Below, piece by piece: positions 9,375 through 18,467 of a stretch of DNA of 42,520 nt. Each line of letters begins with the position of its first letter. Position 1 is the stretch's first letter. The DNA lies in the NCBI GenBank assembly GCA_963169885.1, contig CAUJFR010000130.1, positions 1 to 42,520 of the forward strand, in the 5' to 3' direction. Below the pieces are notes generated by a model, which saw only the letters and a program-made list of their open reading frames with translations, searched no databases and had not been told where the DNA came from. This DNA is from Bacteroidota bacterium (GTDB lineage Bacteria > Bacteroidota > Bacteroidia > Chitinophagales > Chitinophagaceae). The translations under genes were made by a program, and so were the position numbers.

Positions 9375-11144
9375 CATTCTCTCAGGCACCCGTATTCCCA
9401 GCAATCCCATCGCCGAAGCAATCACATGGGCCGTCATTTCAGATAATTTTAAGCGCAATTGTTTTTTGGCTTCAGTCTCCGCAGTCAGCACATGGTGTTC
9501 GGTATAGAAGGAACTGTACAACTTTGCCACGCCAAAAATAAAGATGGCCAGTAAAGAGGGATTATGCTCTGCACAGGCCTGTTCGATTACATTCGGGTAT
9601 TGTTCCAGGGTAACGATCAGTTCCTTTTCCAGTTTCAGCAGATCGCCGGTATAAGCCGTTTCCGACGGTTTTTCCTTGCGCAGAATCGATTTGATCCGGG
9701 CATGAATAAACTGAATAAAAGGCCCGGTGAAGCCGTGAAAATCGATGGATTCTTCCGGATTGAAGATCATTTTTTTCTTTGGATCCACGCGTAGCAGAAA
9801 GAACTTAAGGGCGCCAAGTGCAATGGTATCATAGAGTCCTTTCAGTTCGTCTTCACTGAAGTCTTTTACCTTACCCAGTTCTTCCGTTTTGGCTTTTGCC
9901 ACATTGGCCATTTCTTCCACAATATCATCGGCATCCACTACGGTTCCTTCCCGGCTCTTCATTCTTCCTGAAGGAAGTTCCACCATGCCATAACTCAGAT
10001 GATGAATACCTGCTGCATAGGGCTTGCCCAGTTTTTGCAGGATCAGTTTCAGCACCTTCATATGATAATTCTGTTCATCTGCAATCACATAAATACTCTG
10101 GTCATAGCTGAATTCTTCATATTTCTGCTCGGCCAGTCCCATATCCTGGGTGATATAAACAGAAGTGCCGTCTTTCCGCAGTACCAGTTTTTCATCCAGC
10201 CCGTCTTCCGTCAGGTTGATCCAAACGCTGCCATCCTCTTTTTTATAGAACACACCTGTTTTAAGTCCATCTTCCACAAACTGCTTACCCAACAGGTAGG
10301 TATTACTTTCGTAATACATTTTCTGAAAATCCGCACCAATCCGGGTATACGTGGCATCAAAACCCGCATATACCCAACCGTTCATTTTCGCCCAGAGCTC
10401 CATGACGTCCGGCTTTCCCGCTTCCCATTCCAGCAGCATTTGCTGTGTGGCTTTCATAACCGGGGCTTCTTTTTCGGCTTCTTCTTTCTTCATACCGCCT
10501 TGTATAAGTACTTCTACCTGGCGTTTGTATTCGTCATTGAATTTTACATAATAATCTCCTACAAAATGATCGCCTTTAAGCCCGGTTGAAGCAGGAGTGG
10601 CCCCGTCAGCAAAGAGTTGCCAGGCAATCATACTTTTACAGATATGAATGCCCCGGTCGTTTACGATGCAACTTTTAATAGTATCATAGCCGGCTTCCTG
10701 GTGAATCCGGGCTATACTCCAGCCAAGAAAAATATTCCGCAGGTGACCCAGGTGTAGGGGTTTATTGGTGTTAGGGGAGGAGTACTCCACCATTACTTTC
10801 TTTCCGTTAGGGGCTTTCTTACCAAATGACGGGTTATTGTATTGCTCCTGCAATACGCTCAGCCAGTAAGCGTCGGTGATGGTTAAGTTTAAAAAACCCT
10901 TGATCACATTGTATGCACTGAATAATTCCGGGTGACGCTGAACCAGTGAAGTACCGATTTCCTGTCCCAGCTGTTCCGGTGATTTTTTTAGTTGTTTGAC
11001 AAAAGAGAACAGGACAAGGGTATAATCCCCTTCAAATTCGGGTTTGGTCGTGCTGATAGTCAGCTCGCCTTCTGTAAAAGCCTGTCCGTAAAGGTCAGTC
11101 AGTGTTTCTACGATCAGTGGTTTTATCTTGCTTACGATGTTCAT
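9372..11144 (-). CDS. argS: Arginyl-tRNA synthetase
   Basis: MNIVSKIKPLIVETL start (16th residue of the supplied ORF); VEYSSPNTNKPLHLGHLRNIFLGWSIARI class I signature; C-terminal LLGIRVPERM. Confidence 0.94.
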   Translation of the reverse strand: MNIVSKIKPLIVETLTDLYGQAFTEGELTISTTKPEFEGDYTLVLFSFVKQLKKSPEQLGQEIGTSLVQRHPELFSAYNVIKGFLNLTITDAYWLSVLQEQYNNPSFGKKAPNGKKVMVEYSSPNTNKPLHLGHLRNIFLGWSIARIHQEAGYDTIKSCIVNDRGIHICKSMIAWQLFADGATPASTGLKGDHFVGDYYVKFNDEYKRQVEVLIQGGMKKEEAEKEAPVMKATQQMLLEWEAGKPDVMELWAKMNGWVYAGFDATYTRIGADFQKMYYESNTYLLGKQFVEDGLKTGVFYKKEDGSVWINLTEDGLDEKLVLRKDGTSVYITQDMGLAEQKYEEFSYDQSIYVIADEQNYHMKVLKLILQKLGKPYAAGIHHLSYGMVELPSGRMKSREGTVVDADDIVEEMANVAKAKTEELGKVKDFSEDELKGLYDTIALGALKFFLLRVDPKKKMIFNPEESIDFHGFTGPFIQFIHARIKSILRKEKPSETAYTGDLLKLEKELIVTLEQYPNVIEQACAEHNPSLLAIFIFGVAKLYSSFYTEHHVLTAETEAKKQLRLKLSEMTAHVIASAMGLLGIRVPERM

Positions 11145-11177
11145 TTCGGGTGCTTTGGGTAGCAAATTTACGGGTTT

Positions 11178-11309
11178 ACAAGTTGACAAGTTTAGCGGTT
11201 AACTAGTTAAAAAGTTGAAAAGTTGACAAGGAACAGCCCACCCTTATTAACTTGTAAACTTTTCAACCTGTCAACCTGTTAACTTGTCAACCTGTTAACT
11301 TGTCAACTT
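11178..11309. repeat. Octad repeat element C: imperfect palindrome of 8-mers around ACAGCCCA
   Basis: Continuous 8-nt phase: acaagttg acaagttt agcggtta actagtta aaaagttg aaaagttg acaaggaa cagcccac ccttatta acttgtaa acttttca acctgtca acctgtta acttgtca acctgtta acttgtca; left and right arms are complementary in type. Confidence 0.82.
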
Positions 11310-11330
11310 TACTGCTTCCCCCTACCTTTG
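11300..11330 (+). promoter_or_regulatory. Candidate Bacteroidota promoter for the GtrA gene: TTG (11300-11302) N20 TACCTTTG (11323-11330)
   Basis: Matches the TTG-N19-21-TAnnTTTG consensus; the -7 box ends 6 nt before the ATG at 11337. Confidence 0.6.
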
Positions 11331-11336
11331 CGACTC

Positions 11337-11849
11337 ATGCGAAAGCACCTCCATACAGCCAGGGATTTTATCCTTCCCGTTATCGATTTCTTCTACCCCC
11401 CCTTCCGGCGGTTTATGAACCTTCAGACTTTCCGGTATGCGGCTTCAGGTGGTGGCAATGTGCTGTTGGGTTTTCTGATTTATACCCTCAGTTACAAGTT
11501 TTTATTTTTCGGGGAGGAGTTCGATTTTGGCTTCTATGCGTTTAAAGGACACGTGGCGGCGTTATTTGTTTCATTCTGTATTACTTTCCCGATCGGCTTC
11601 TTTATGTCGAAATATGTGGTCTTCAATGATTCCAATATGAAGGGGCATATTCAGCTGTTCCGGTATTTTATGGTTTGTATGTTTAACCTCGCCCTGAATT
11701 ACCTCTTACTTAAAATTCTGGTTGAACGGCTGGGAATGGATGCCATTCTCTCCCAGGTGATAACCATTGTGGTGGTGGTGGTGATCAGTTACCTGGCACA
11801 GCGGAATTTTTCATTTAAAGCTACCGCTGCAAATGATGATGAGGAGTGA
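11337..11849 (+). CDS. GtrA family membrane protein
   Basis: Four TM-like segments; RYAASGGGNVLLGFLIYTL and SYLAQRNFSFK end typical of GtrA. The supplied ORF starts at a TTG (11328); ATG at 11337 preferred. Confidence 0.8.
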   Translation: MRKHLHTARDFILPVIDFFYPPFRRFMNLQTFRYAASGGGNVLLGFLIYTLSYKFLFFGEEFDFGFYAFKGHVAALFVSFCITFPIGFFMSKYVVFNDSNMKGHIQLFRYFMVCMFNLALNYLLLKILVERLGMDAILSQVITIVVVVVISYLAQRNFSFKATAANDDEE

Positions 11850-11856
11850 TTTCCCT

Positions 11857-13287
11857 TTATAAACTCAGTTTTCCGGCATCCACTTTTACCTGCAGATTTC
11901 CTTCACAATTACTACGGATCACCAGGTGTTGTTGCATCGGGTACATCCGGATCAGGCGGATTTCATTGATGGTGCCATTGCTGCTGATGCCCGGCATCCA
12001 TTCCTGGTTAAGCTGCGTATTGATTGTTACTTTAGCACTGTCGATATACCCACCCAGTTCGAAACGGGCAAATTTCGTTATTTCCCGGGTGATTTTTTTG
12101 TCAAACAGCCAGCCGGCGGACCCCAGTAAAAAATTTTTTGTCTTGATATCGAAATCCAAATTGATGATCTCAATAACCCGTTTGTCCGCATCATACCATG
12201 GCTGCCCGGTCAGGTAGATCACTCCGTGGTTGGTTCCCGAAAAATGCAGCCGGATGATCAGTTTGTCAAAACCGCCACCGTAAATTTTACAGCTATCGAT
12301 GATAAACTGCTTTTTGACAAAAGCTTTTTTAAAATCAAAACTTTTACCGGCCACCTGTTGGCTCATGAGCTGACTGAGCGAGTCATAATTCAGCATGGCA
12401 TCGAGGAAAATAGTAAAACCCGGACGGGTGGCTACATTACTGATATGCGGTACCGGGGAAGGACTGTCTACCGGCTGCTCAAAACTGATGATCGGTCTGG
12501 CAGATAGTCCCAGAGAAACATAGAGTGAATCATTTTTGGCTTCCAGCCGGTTCAGGTGAACCGCCCGAGGATTCATTTTCAACCAGCCTAAGCCATAAAG
12601 GTTATAGGAAGTGTTCAGTTGATTCCAGATTTGCTGCATCCGGGGCTTCAGGTCGGTACTGCCATAGTTTTTATCGAGGTCTTTTTTTGCGGCATCCAGT
12701 TCGGCTACAAGGCCCTTCATGACCTGGTTGGTAATATTCTGTCCCCAAAAGCATACTTCACATTTGTCAACTGGTTGCGGTTCATTCCGTTTAATATCCA
12801 GTTTTACTTTATAATTGGTCATCAGGGCCAGGCTGTTGCTGAATGACACATTCACTTTTCGTTCCGGTTCATCAAAACCACAACGACAGGGTGGTGTCCA
12901 GGGCGTCAATGCAATTCCGTTGGTGCAGGCCCGGGTGGAACCCACAATTTTGTAATAGCCTGTAAAGCCAAGTTGCAGCGAAAGCCCGCTGGCCTTCATC
13001 TGCAGTTTGCTCCGGCGGAAGGAATATTTATACCGGGTATCACAGGCTTCCTGCACCCAGCCATTCGGATAGCCGGGAGAAGTAAATAAGGTGTCGACCG
13101 ACTTTTCGGCCATGGTATAAATGGGTTTCAGATCAATCTGAATAGGAATGTTCAATTCAGAATCAGGCAATGAATCCAACCGGAAATTTCCCGGCGAAAG
13201 ATCGGGATTGGCCGGATTGATCCGCTGGGCCATTAATTGGGTAAAACTGCAAAGGAGAATAAAAAGGAGGAACCGTATTTTGTTCAT
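11857..13287 (-). CDS. DUF4403 family secreted protein
   Basis: MNKIRFLLFILLCSFTQLMAQ signal peptide; ALMTNYKV.., CEVCFWGQNITNQVMKGL, LNLDFDIKTKNFLL resemble DUF4403. Confidence 0.65.
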   Translation of the reverse strand: MNKIRFLLFILLCSFTQLMAQRINPANPDLSPGNFRLDSLPDSELNIPIQIDLKPIYTMAEKSVDTLFTSPGYPNGWVQEACDTRYKYSFRRSKLQMKASGLSLQLGFTGYYKIVGSTRACTNGIALTPWTPPCRCGFDEPERKVNVSFSNSLALMTNYKVKLDIKRNEPQPVDKCEVCFWGQNITNQVMKGLVAELDAAKKDLDKNYGSTDLKPRMQQIWNQLNTSYNLYGLGWLKMNPRAVHLNRLEAKNDSLYVSLGLSARPIISFEQPVDSPSPVPHISNVATRPGFTIFLDAMLNYDSLSQLMSQQVAGKSFDFKKAFVKKQFIIDSCKIYGGGFDKLIIRLHFSGTNHGVIYLTGQPWYDADKRVIEIINLDFDIKTKNFLLGSAGWLFDKKITREITKFARFELGGYIDSAKVTINTQLNQEWMPGISSNGTINEIRLIRMYPMQQHLVIRSNCEGNLQVKVDAGKLSL

Positions 13288-13349
13288 GGCTGATGAGTGC
13301 CACAAATGTAGAAAAAGAAAACAGAAGGAATTGTGAAGAAATCAGTAAC

Positions 13350-13418
13350 AAGCGAGAAGCAAGAAGCAAGAAGGGAACAGCCCCAAAAGCCAGTCGGGAG
13401 TCGGTAGTCGGGAGTCAA
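13350..13418 (+). repeat. Heptad blocks D1 and D2: aagcgag aagcaag aagcaag aagggaa CAGCCCC, then cagtcgg gagtcgg tagtcgg gagtcaa
   Basis: Two adjacent 7-nt repeat tracts of different flavour; D1 runs in phase into CAGCCCC; D2 is followed by ACACCTTCTTAGGAGG. Confidence 0.82.
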
Positions 13419-13477
13419 TACACCTTCTTAGGAGGTTGAATCTAAAATCTCAAACTGCTACTTGTTTTACATACTGC

Positions 13478-13585
13478 CCTTGTCACCCTGCTTGTCCCGC
13501 CTAATGCGGGGAGTAGTCCCGCAAGTGTAATTTTTCAGGGTTTGTGAGAATATTTATGCGGGACGTATCGAAGGGTCGTACTTCT
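13478..13585. repeat. REP/MITE-like palindromic intergenic element
   Basis: CCCTTGTCACCCTGCTTGTCCCGC ... GCGGGACGTATCGAAGGGTCGTAC imperfect inverted ends with internal GCGGGG and TCCCGC. Confidence 0.5.
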
Positions 13586-14234
13586 AGCCTCGTACTTTTT
13601 CGCTGAGTTTCTCCATCATTCCCTCTACCCGTTTCACCCGTGTTTCTTCTTTTTTCGCCGTTACAATCCATTCGAGATATTCTTTTTTATGCGTGAAGGC
13701 CAGGTGATTGAAATACGCCAGCAGGGCTTTGTTTTTTTTCAGCGCAGCGGCTACATCCGGCGGCAGTTTCACTTCTTTGGTAGCCGGATTGACCCAGTTG
13801 AAAATTTCACGCGTTTCTTTGGGTTTGGCGTCTTTCATTTTATCGGCTTCGGTCTTACCCCTGAACCCGAAGACAGACCAGGTAGAATCAAAAGAGATGA
13901 GGTTGATCCAGGTCAGTTTATCTCCCTCAGCCAGCAGGCAATCCCATCCTTTGTCACGGGTAAGATCGGTCTGAATGCCGGATGTGCCTTTGGGATAATA
14001 AACCCAGACCGTTACCCCAGGACTGACCAGTTTCATGACCTTGCTCAATTCTTTTTCCAATTGTTCCCGGTTGGTCACAAACCAGTGTACCTGATCTGCC
14101 GCCACCCCCTTATCCATGATTTTTACCCCCTCCGGCAATTTTCCCAGGGTCTTTTTAAAATCCGCCGGGGCATGCAGAGTGAACAGGCGGAAGCCGGGTT
14201 TGATGCGGAGCTTATCGGCAAGTGGTGTAGACAT
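13584..14234 (-). CDS. YdeI/OmpD-associated (OmdA-like) family protein
   Basis: C-terminal FNWVNPATKEVKLPPDVAAALKKNKALLAYFNHLAFTHKKEYLEWIVTAKKEETRVKRVEGMMEKL. Confidence 0.75.
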   Translation of the reverse strand: MSTPLADKLRIKPGFRLFTLHAPADFKKTLGKLPEGVKIMDKGVAADQVHWFVTNREQLEKELSKVMKLVSPGVTVWVYYPKGTSGIQTDLTRDKGWDCLLAEGDKLTWINLISFDSTWSVFGFRGKTEADKMKDAKPKETREIFNWVNPATKEVKLPPDVAAALKKNKALLAYFNHLAFTHKKEYLEWIVTAKKEETRVKRVEGMMEKLSEKVRG

Positions 14235-14240
14235 GGGGAC

Positions 14241-14280
14241 TTGGTTGATAGGTTGGTAAGTTGACAGGTTCACAAGTTAA
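14241..14280. repeat. Octad tract: ttggttga taggttgg taagttga caggttca caagttaa
   Basis: 8-nt period, same AACYTGTY-type unit (minus strand) as element C; immediately upstream of the 13584-14234 gene start. Confidence 0.7.
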
Positions 14281-14361
14281 AAGTAAAATGTAAAAAGGTG
14301 AAATTGACCCTTTTTCCCTGTTCACATTTCCCCTCAACCCCCAATTTCTTATGATAAATCT

Positions 14362-14396
14362 GACTACGAACTACTAACTCCGAACTACGAACTTCT
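14362..14396. repeat. Heptad tract: gactacg aactact aactccg aactacg aacttct
   Basis: 7-nt period; reverse complement is the same TAGTTCG/TAGTTAG flavour as block B. Confidence 0.78.
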
Positions 14397-14476
14397 TCAA
14401 AAGACTGCCATTTTTTCACCTCAGCCCCTCCCGGCACAATGATTGACAATAGATAGCGAACTCAAAAATTAGAATC

Positions 14477-16387
14477 ATGGGAAAGATCATAGGAATCGAC
14501 TTAGGAACCACCAATAGCTGCGTATCTGTAATGGAAGGCAACGAGCCGGTGGTCATTGCCAATGACGAAGGACGCCGTACAACCCCGTCTGTCGTGGCTT
14601 TTCTGAAAAATGGCGAACGTAAAGTGGGAGATCCCGCTAAACGTCAGGCTATCACAAACCCCCATAATACCATCGCTTCTGTGAAGCGTTTTATGGGCCG
14701 CCAGTTTGGCGAAGTGACAGAAGAAATCAGCCATTGGAGCTACAAAGTGGCAAAAGGTGACAATAATACCGTTCGGATTGACATAGATGGCAGACTGTAC
14801 ACCCCACAGGAAATCAGTGCCATGGTGCTTCAGAAAATGAAGAAAACAGCTGAAGATTACCTGGGTCATGAAGTGACCGAAGCGGTGATTACCGTTCCGG
14901 CCTACTTTAACGACGCTCAACGCCAGGCCACCAAGGAAGCGGGTGAAATTGCCGGTCTGACTGTCCGCCGGATCGTAAACGAGCCGACTGCTGCCGCCCT
15001 GGCATATGGCCTGGACAAGGCAAAACACGACCAGAAGATCGCCGTATTTGACCTCGGTGGTGGTACATTCGATATCTCCGTACTGGAACTTGGAGATGGA
15101 GTATTTGAAGTAAAATCAACCAATGGTGATACGCACCTGGGTGGAGATGACTTTGATAAAGTGGTCATGGACTGGCTGGCCGATGAATTCAAGGCCGATG
15201 AAGCCATTGACCTCCGCAAAGATCCTATGGCCCTGCAGCGCCTGAAAGAAGCCGCTGAGAAAGCCAAAGTGGAACTGTCATCTTCTTCAGAAACAGAAAT
15301 TAATCTGCCTTATATCACCGCGGTAGATGGTGTGCCGAAACACCTGGTGAAAAAACTGACCCGTGCCAAATTTGAAGCACTGGCCGATAATCTCTTTGCC
15401 CGTTGCCTGAAGCCCTGCGAAGCCGCATTGAAAGATGCCGGTCTGAAAACTTCAGAGATTGACGAAGTGATCCTGGTGGGCGGTTCTACCCGTATCCCCA
15501 AAGTACAGGAGATCGTGGAAAAATTCTTCGGCAAGAAACCTAACCGTGGCGTAAACCCGGATGAAGTGGTGGCCGTTGGCGCCGCTATTCAGGGTGCCGT
15601 TTTAACTGGTGAGGTGAAGGATGTGCTGTTGCTCGACGTAACTCCGCTCTCCCTTGGTATTGAGACCATGGGTGGCGTTATGACCCCGCTGATCCCCAGC
15701 AATACCACCATCCCGACCAAGAAATCAGAAGTGTTCTCGACAGCCAGCGACAATCAGCCAGGTGTACAGATCCATGTACTGCAGGGTGAACGTAGCATGT
15801 CGAAAGACAATAAGAGCCTCGGTATTTTCAATCTCGATGGTATTCCCCCGGCTCCCCGTGGTGTACCCCAGATCGAAGTAATCTTTGATATTGATGCCAA
15901 TGGTATCCTGCATGTAACCGCCAAGGACAAAGGCACCGGAAAGGAACAAAAGATACATATTGAAGCTGGTTCAGGTCTGAGCAAGGAGGAAGTGGAAAAA
16001 ATGAAAGCTGAAGCCAAGGCCAATGAGGCAACCGATAAAGCCGAAAAAGAGAAAGTGGAAAAAATGAACCAGGCGGATAGTCTTGTTTTCCAGACTGAAA
16101 AGCAACTGAAAGAATACGGGGATAAAATCCCGGCAGATAAAAAAGGCGCTATTGAACAGGCTGCGGAGAAACTGAAAGAAGCCCATAAGGCACAGGATCT
16201 CGCCGGTATCGACACCGCCATGGCCACCCTCAATGCTGCCTGGACGGCCGCCAGTGAAGACATGTACAAATCCACCCAGGAAGGCGGGGCACAACCCGGT
16301 CCTGACGGCGGGGATCATGCGCACACGGCAGATGCGAATGCCAGTGCGGATAATGTGACGGATGTGCCGTATGAGGAGGTAAAGTGA
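14477..16387 (+). CDS. dnaK: Molecular chaperone DnaK (Hsp70)
   Basis: [42 protein letters not shown]; 636 aa full length. Confidence 0.98.
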   Translation: MGKIIGIDLGTTNSCVSVMEGNEPVVIANDEGRRTTPSVVAFLKNGERKVGDPAKRQAITNPHNTIASVKRFMGRQFGEVTEEISHWSYKVAKGDNNTVRIDIDGRLYTPQEISAMVLQKMKKTAEDYLGHEVTEAVITVPAYFNDAQRQATKEAGEIAGLTVRRIVNEPTAAALAYGLDKAKHDQKIAVFDLGGGTFDISVLELGDGVFEVKSTNGDTHLGGDDFDKVVMDWLADEFKADEAIDLRKDPMALQRLKEAAEKAKVELSSSSETEINLPYITAVDGVPKHLVKKLTRAKFEALADNLFARCLKPCEAALKDAGLKTSEIDEVILVGGSTRIPKVQEIVEKFFGKKPNRGVNPDEVVAVGAAIQGAVLTGEVKDVLLLDVTPLSLGIETMGGVMTPLIPSNTTIPTKKSEVFSTASDNQPGVQIHVLQGERSMSKDNKSLGIFNLDGIPPAPRGVPQIEVIFDIDANGILHVTAKDKGTGKEQKIHIEAGSGLSKEEVEKMKAEAKANEATDKAEKEKVEKMNQADSLVFQTEKQLKEYGDKIPADKKGAIEQAAEKLKEAHKAQDLAGIDTAMATLNAAWTAASEDMYKSTQEGGAQPGPDGGDHAHTADANASADNVTDVPYEEVK

Positions 16388-16419
16388 TAAGTTGTAAGTA
16401 ATAAGTTATAAGTAAGAGC
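16385..16419 (+). repeat. Stop-anchored heptad block J: TGATAAG TTGTAAG TAATAAG TTATAAG TAAGAGC
   Basis: 7-nt period beginning at the dnaK stop codon TGA (16385-16387), leading into the terminator stem. Confidence 0.75.
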
Positions 16420-16445
16420 CCTGGCAGATTGTCGGGGCTTTTTTT
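16417..16445 (+). terminator. Intrinsic terminator of dnaK
   Basis: AGCCCTGGCA-gat-TGTCGGGGCT followed by TTTTTTT. Confidence 0.8.
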
Positions 16446-16479
16446 AGCAGTGCCTGGCGCAGCCGACGCTGCGAAATAC

Positions 16480-17097
16480 TCACACCCTCTTCAGCCAGCC
16501 CGTTACACTCAGCCGTTGCCGGTGGGTGACCATGACTTCATGTTCCAGTTCATCGCTTTTGAAAAACACAGCGGTACGGGAATGGGGGAGTATCTTTTCT
16601 GTATGATTGTCCTGGTAAATATGTAACTGCCCGCCATCCGCTTCGGTCCAGTCCTGATTTAAATAAGTAATGAGCGAGAATTTGCGGTGGCCATTGTTCC
16701 GGAACTGATCGAGATGACGTTTGTAAAAACTGTTGTTATTATATACTGCAAAATGAAATTCGCAGGCATTGATACCGGTATAACAGCTTTGGTTCAGACA
16801 GGCGATAAATTCATCGGCCAGTTGCAGGAACTCCTGTTCAAATGAATTGTGATTGCTTTTATCGAGCCAGTAGATCCGGTCATTCCGGATTTCTTCATGG
16901 ATTCCTTTGTTCTCTTTATTACCAATGCCGGCTGCTGTTAACAGACCGACATGTTGTAATGTAATAATATGTAATCGCAGGCCATTGGCCAGTTCTTCCG
17001 ATAAAAAAAATGGATCGATTCCTGTATTATGGCTGATATAGCTGTTGATCAGGGTATCGAATACATCTGGCAAAGTCAGATATGGGTGGCGAAGCAA
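16480..17097 (-). CDS. 2OG-Fe(II) oxygenase family protein (prolyl 4-hydroxylase-like)
   Basis: HLDQFRNNGHRKFSLITYLNQDWTEADGGQLHIY...ILPHSRTAVFFKSDELEHEVMVTHRQRLSVTGWLKRV: HxD, distal H and R motifs. Start appears to be TTG, overlapping the upstream ORF. Confidence 0.82.
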   Translation of the reverse strand: MLRHPYLTLPDVFDTLINSYISHNTGIDPFFLSEELANGLRLHIITLQHVGLLTAAGIGNKENKGIHEEIRNDRIYWLDKSNHNSFEQEFLQLADEFIACLNQSCYTGINACEFHFAVYNNNSFYKRHLDQFRNNGHRKFSLITYLNQDWTEADGGQLHIYQDNHTEKILPHSRTAVFFKSDELEHEVMVTHRQRLSVTGWLKRV

Positions 17098-17627
17098 TCC
17101 CTGTACAGGATACGTTCAGTGCCGGCCCTTTGTTTAAGAACGTTCATGATCTCTTCCATCTCCTGCTCTGCGGCAAAATATTCAAAGATGTATCCGTAGG
17201 TACAGCTTTCATAGTAGGCCTGGTAACTGTTGAGTCGGAAGGAGTAGGGCAGTGTTTTATAAAAAGCCGGATCGTTTTCATTATGTCCGGCCATGACAAG
17301 TAAACGGCATTCTGTATCCTTGTGCAGACTGGTATTGGTTTGTTCCAATGGCAGGTAACCACCGATGTGAACTACTTGTACCGGCATTTCATGGAAATAA
17401 CCGGCTTTGTCTGATTTGGTAAAGCTGAAATGCGTTTCGGTATCCGGCCAGATATGGAGGGATAGAAAATTGAATTTATTCCGGCTGCCGTTATCCTGCT
17501 GAAGCAACAAGGGTGCTTTTTTCCGGAACATTTCTTTTTTTGCATATTGTTCCCAGGCCGGAATAAATTTTTCCGATTCCAGGCGGGTTACAAATCCGAT
17601 AAAGTGTATTATACTATTTGACGTCAT
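17076..17627 (-). CDS. Hypothetical protein (183 aa), no family recognised
   Basis: ATG-initiated ORF between fasciclin and 2OG-oxygenase genes on the same strand; overlaps the downstream ORF by 22 nt. Confidence 0.7.
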   Translation of the reverse strand: MTSNSIIHFIGFVTRLESEKFIPAWEQYAKKEMFRKKAPLLLQQDNGSRNKFNFLSLHIWPDTETHFSFTKSDKAGYFHEMPVQVVHIGGYLPLEQTNTSLHKDTECRLLVMAGHNENDPAFYKTLPYSFRLNSYQAYYESCTYGYIFEYFAAEQEMEEIMNVLKQRAGTERILYRDCFATHI

Positions 17628-17644
17628 ACTGATCTTTAAATTAT

Positions 17645-18070
17645 TTAAGCGGGTTTCAGTTCAGGGGGCAGGTTGATGCTGTCAATACAATGGACCACAC
17701 CATTGGAACCCTGACGGTCTTTAGCCAGTATACGGGCATTGTTGATATAAATATCCCCGTCCCGGGTGGTGACCTGGAGTTCCTGTCCGCCGAGCGTTTG
17801 TACTTTTTGCCCGGTTCTGAAATCACGCTGCATTTTTTTTCCTTTGATAATGTGATAGGAGAGTATGGCCCGCAGCCGGCTGCCATCCTGCTTTAATAAG
17901 GTTTCAAACAAATCACCCTGGCTGAGTTTGCCAAATGCGAGATTGACCGGGGCCAGAAAGGTAAAAGGCCCTACGGCTTTTAATTCATCTTCCATTCCGG
18001 ATGCTTTTATCGCTTTCATAAAAGAAACCAGGTTTTTATCTGCCTGTGATAATTCGAGTACTGTTGCCAT
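17645..18070 (-). CDS. Fasciclin (FAS1) domain protein
   Basis: VGPFTFLAPVNLAFGKL...LSYHIIKGKKMQRDF...GVVHCIDSINLP FAS1 motifs. Confidence 0.9.
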   Translation of the reverse strand: MATVLELSQADKNLVSFMKAIKASGMEDELKAVGPFTFLAPVNLAFGKLSQGDLFETLLKQDGSRLRAILSYHIIKGKKMQRDFRTGQKVQTLGGQELQVTTRDGDIYINNARILAKDRQGSNGVVHCIDSINLPPELKPA

Positions 18071-18159
18071 AGTAATAGTTTATTGCAGCAAAAAACCGCA
18101 AGCAGGTACTGCTCAGGATCAGGCTGGTGCATGAATCGGATGTAATACGGAAAAGGGAA

Positions 18160-18190
18160 GAAATAAAGAGCTGAATCATCAGCTCTTTAT
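18160..18190 (-). terminator. Intrinsic terminator of the RRM gene
   Basis: AAAGAGCTGA-atca-TCAGCTCTTT hairpin downstream of the RRM gene on the minus strand. Confidence 0.72.
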
Positions 18191-18197
18191 GCTGGAA

Positions 18198-18467
18198 TTA
18201 CCATCTTTTATTTTCTGTGCGGGGAGCTTTTTCCCGGGCAACAGTCACGGACATGGCGCGTCCTTCGATTTCTTTCTGGTGCAGGTTCTTGATTGCTTCG
18301 TTGGCTTCGTTATCAGAAGGCATTTCCACAAATCCAAAACCACGGCTTCTGCCGGACTCTCTGTCCATGATCACTTTAGCAGAACTTACGGCGCCATATT
18401 GCTCGAATAAGGTGCGGAGTTCATTGTCTGCAGTGTGGAAGCTAAGATTAGAAACATACAAATTCAT
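18198..18467 (-). CDS. RNA-binding protein with a single RRM domain
   Basis: MNLYVSNLSFHTADNELRTLFEQYGAVSSAKVIMDRESGRSRGFGFVEMP: RNP2 and RNP1 motifs. Confidence 0.95.
   Translation of the reverse strand: MNLYVSNLSFHTADNELRTLFEQYGAVSSAKVIMDRESGRSRGFGFVEMPSDNEANEAIKNLHQKEIEGRAMSVTVAREKAPRTENKRW

Noticed and set aside
9999-10589. 196-aa plus-strand ORF opposite argS
   Set aside because: Antisense shadow of a conserved tRNA synthetase; no plausible domain.
13689-14264. 191-aa plus-strand ORF opposite the YdeI-like gene
   Set aside because: Antisense shadow ORF rich in Phe/Gln from complementary codons.
14501-15028. Several minus-strand ORFs opposite dnaK
   Set aside because: Antisense shadows of the highly conserved dnaK.
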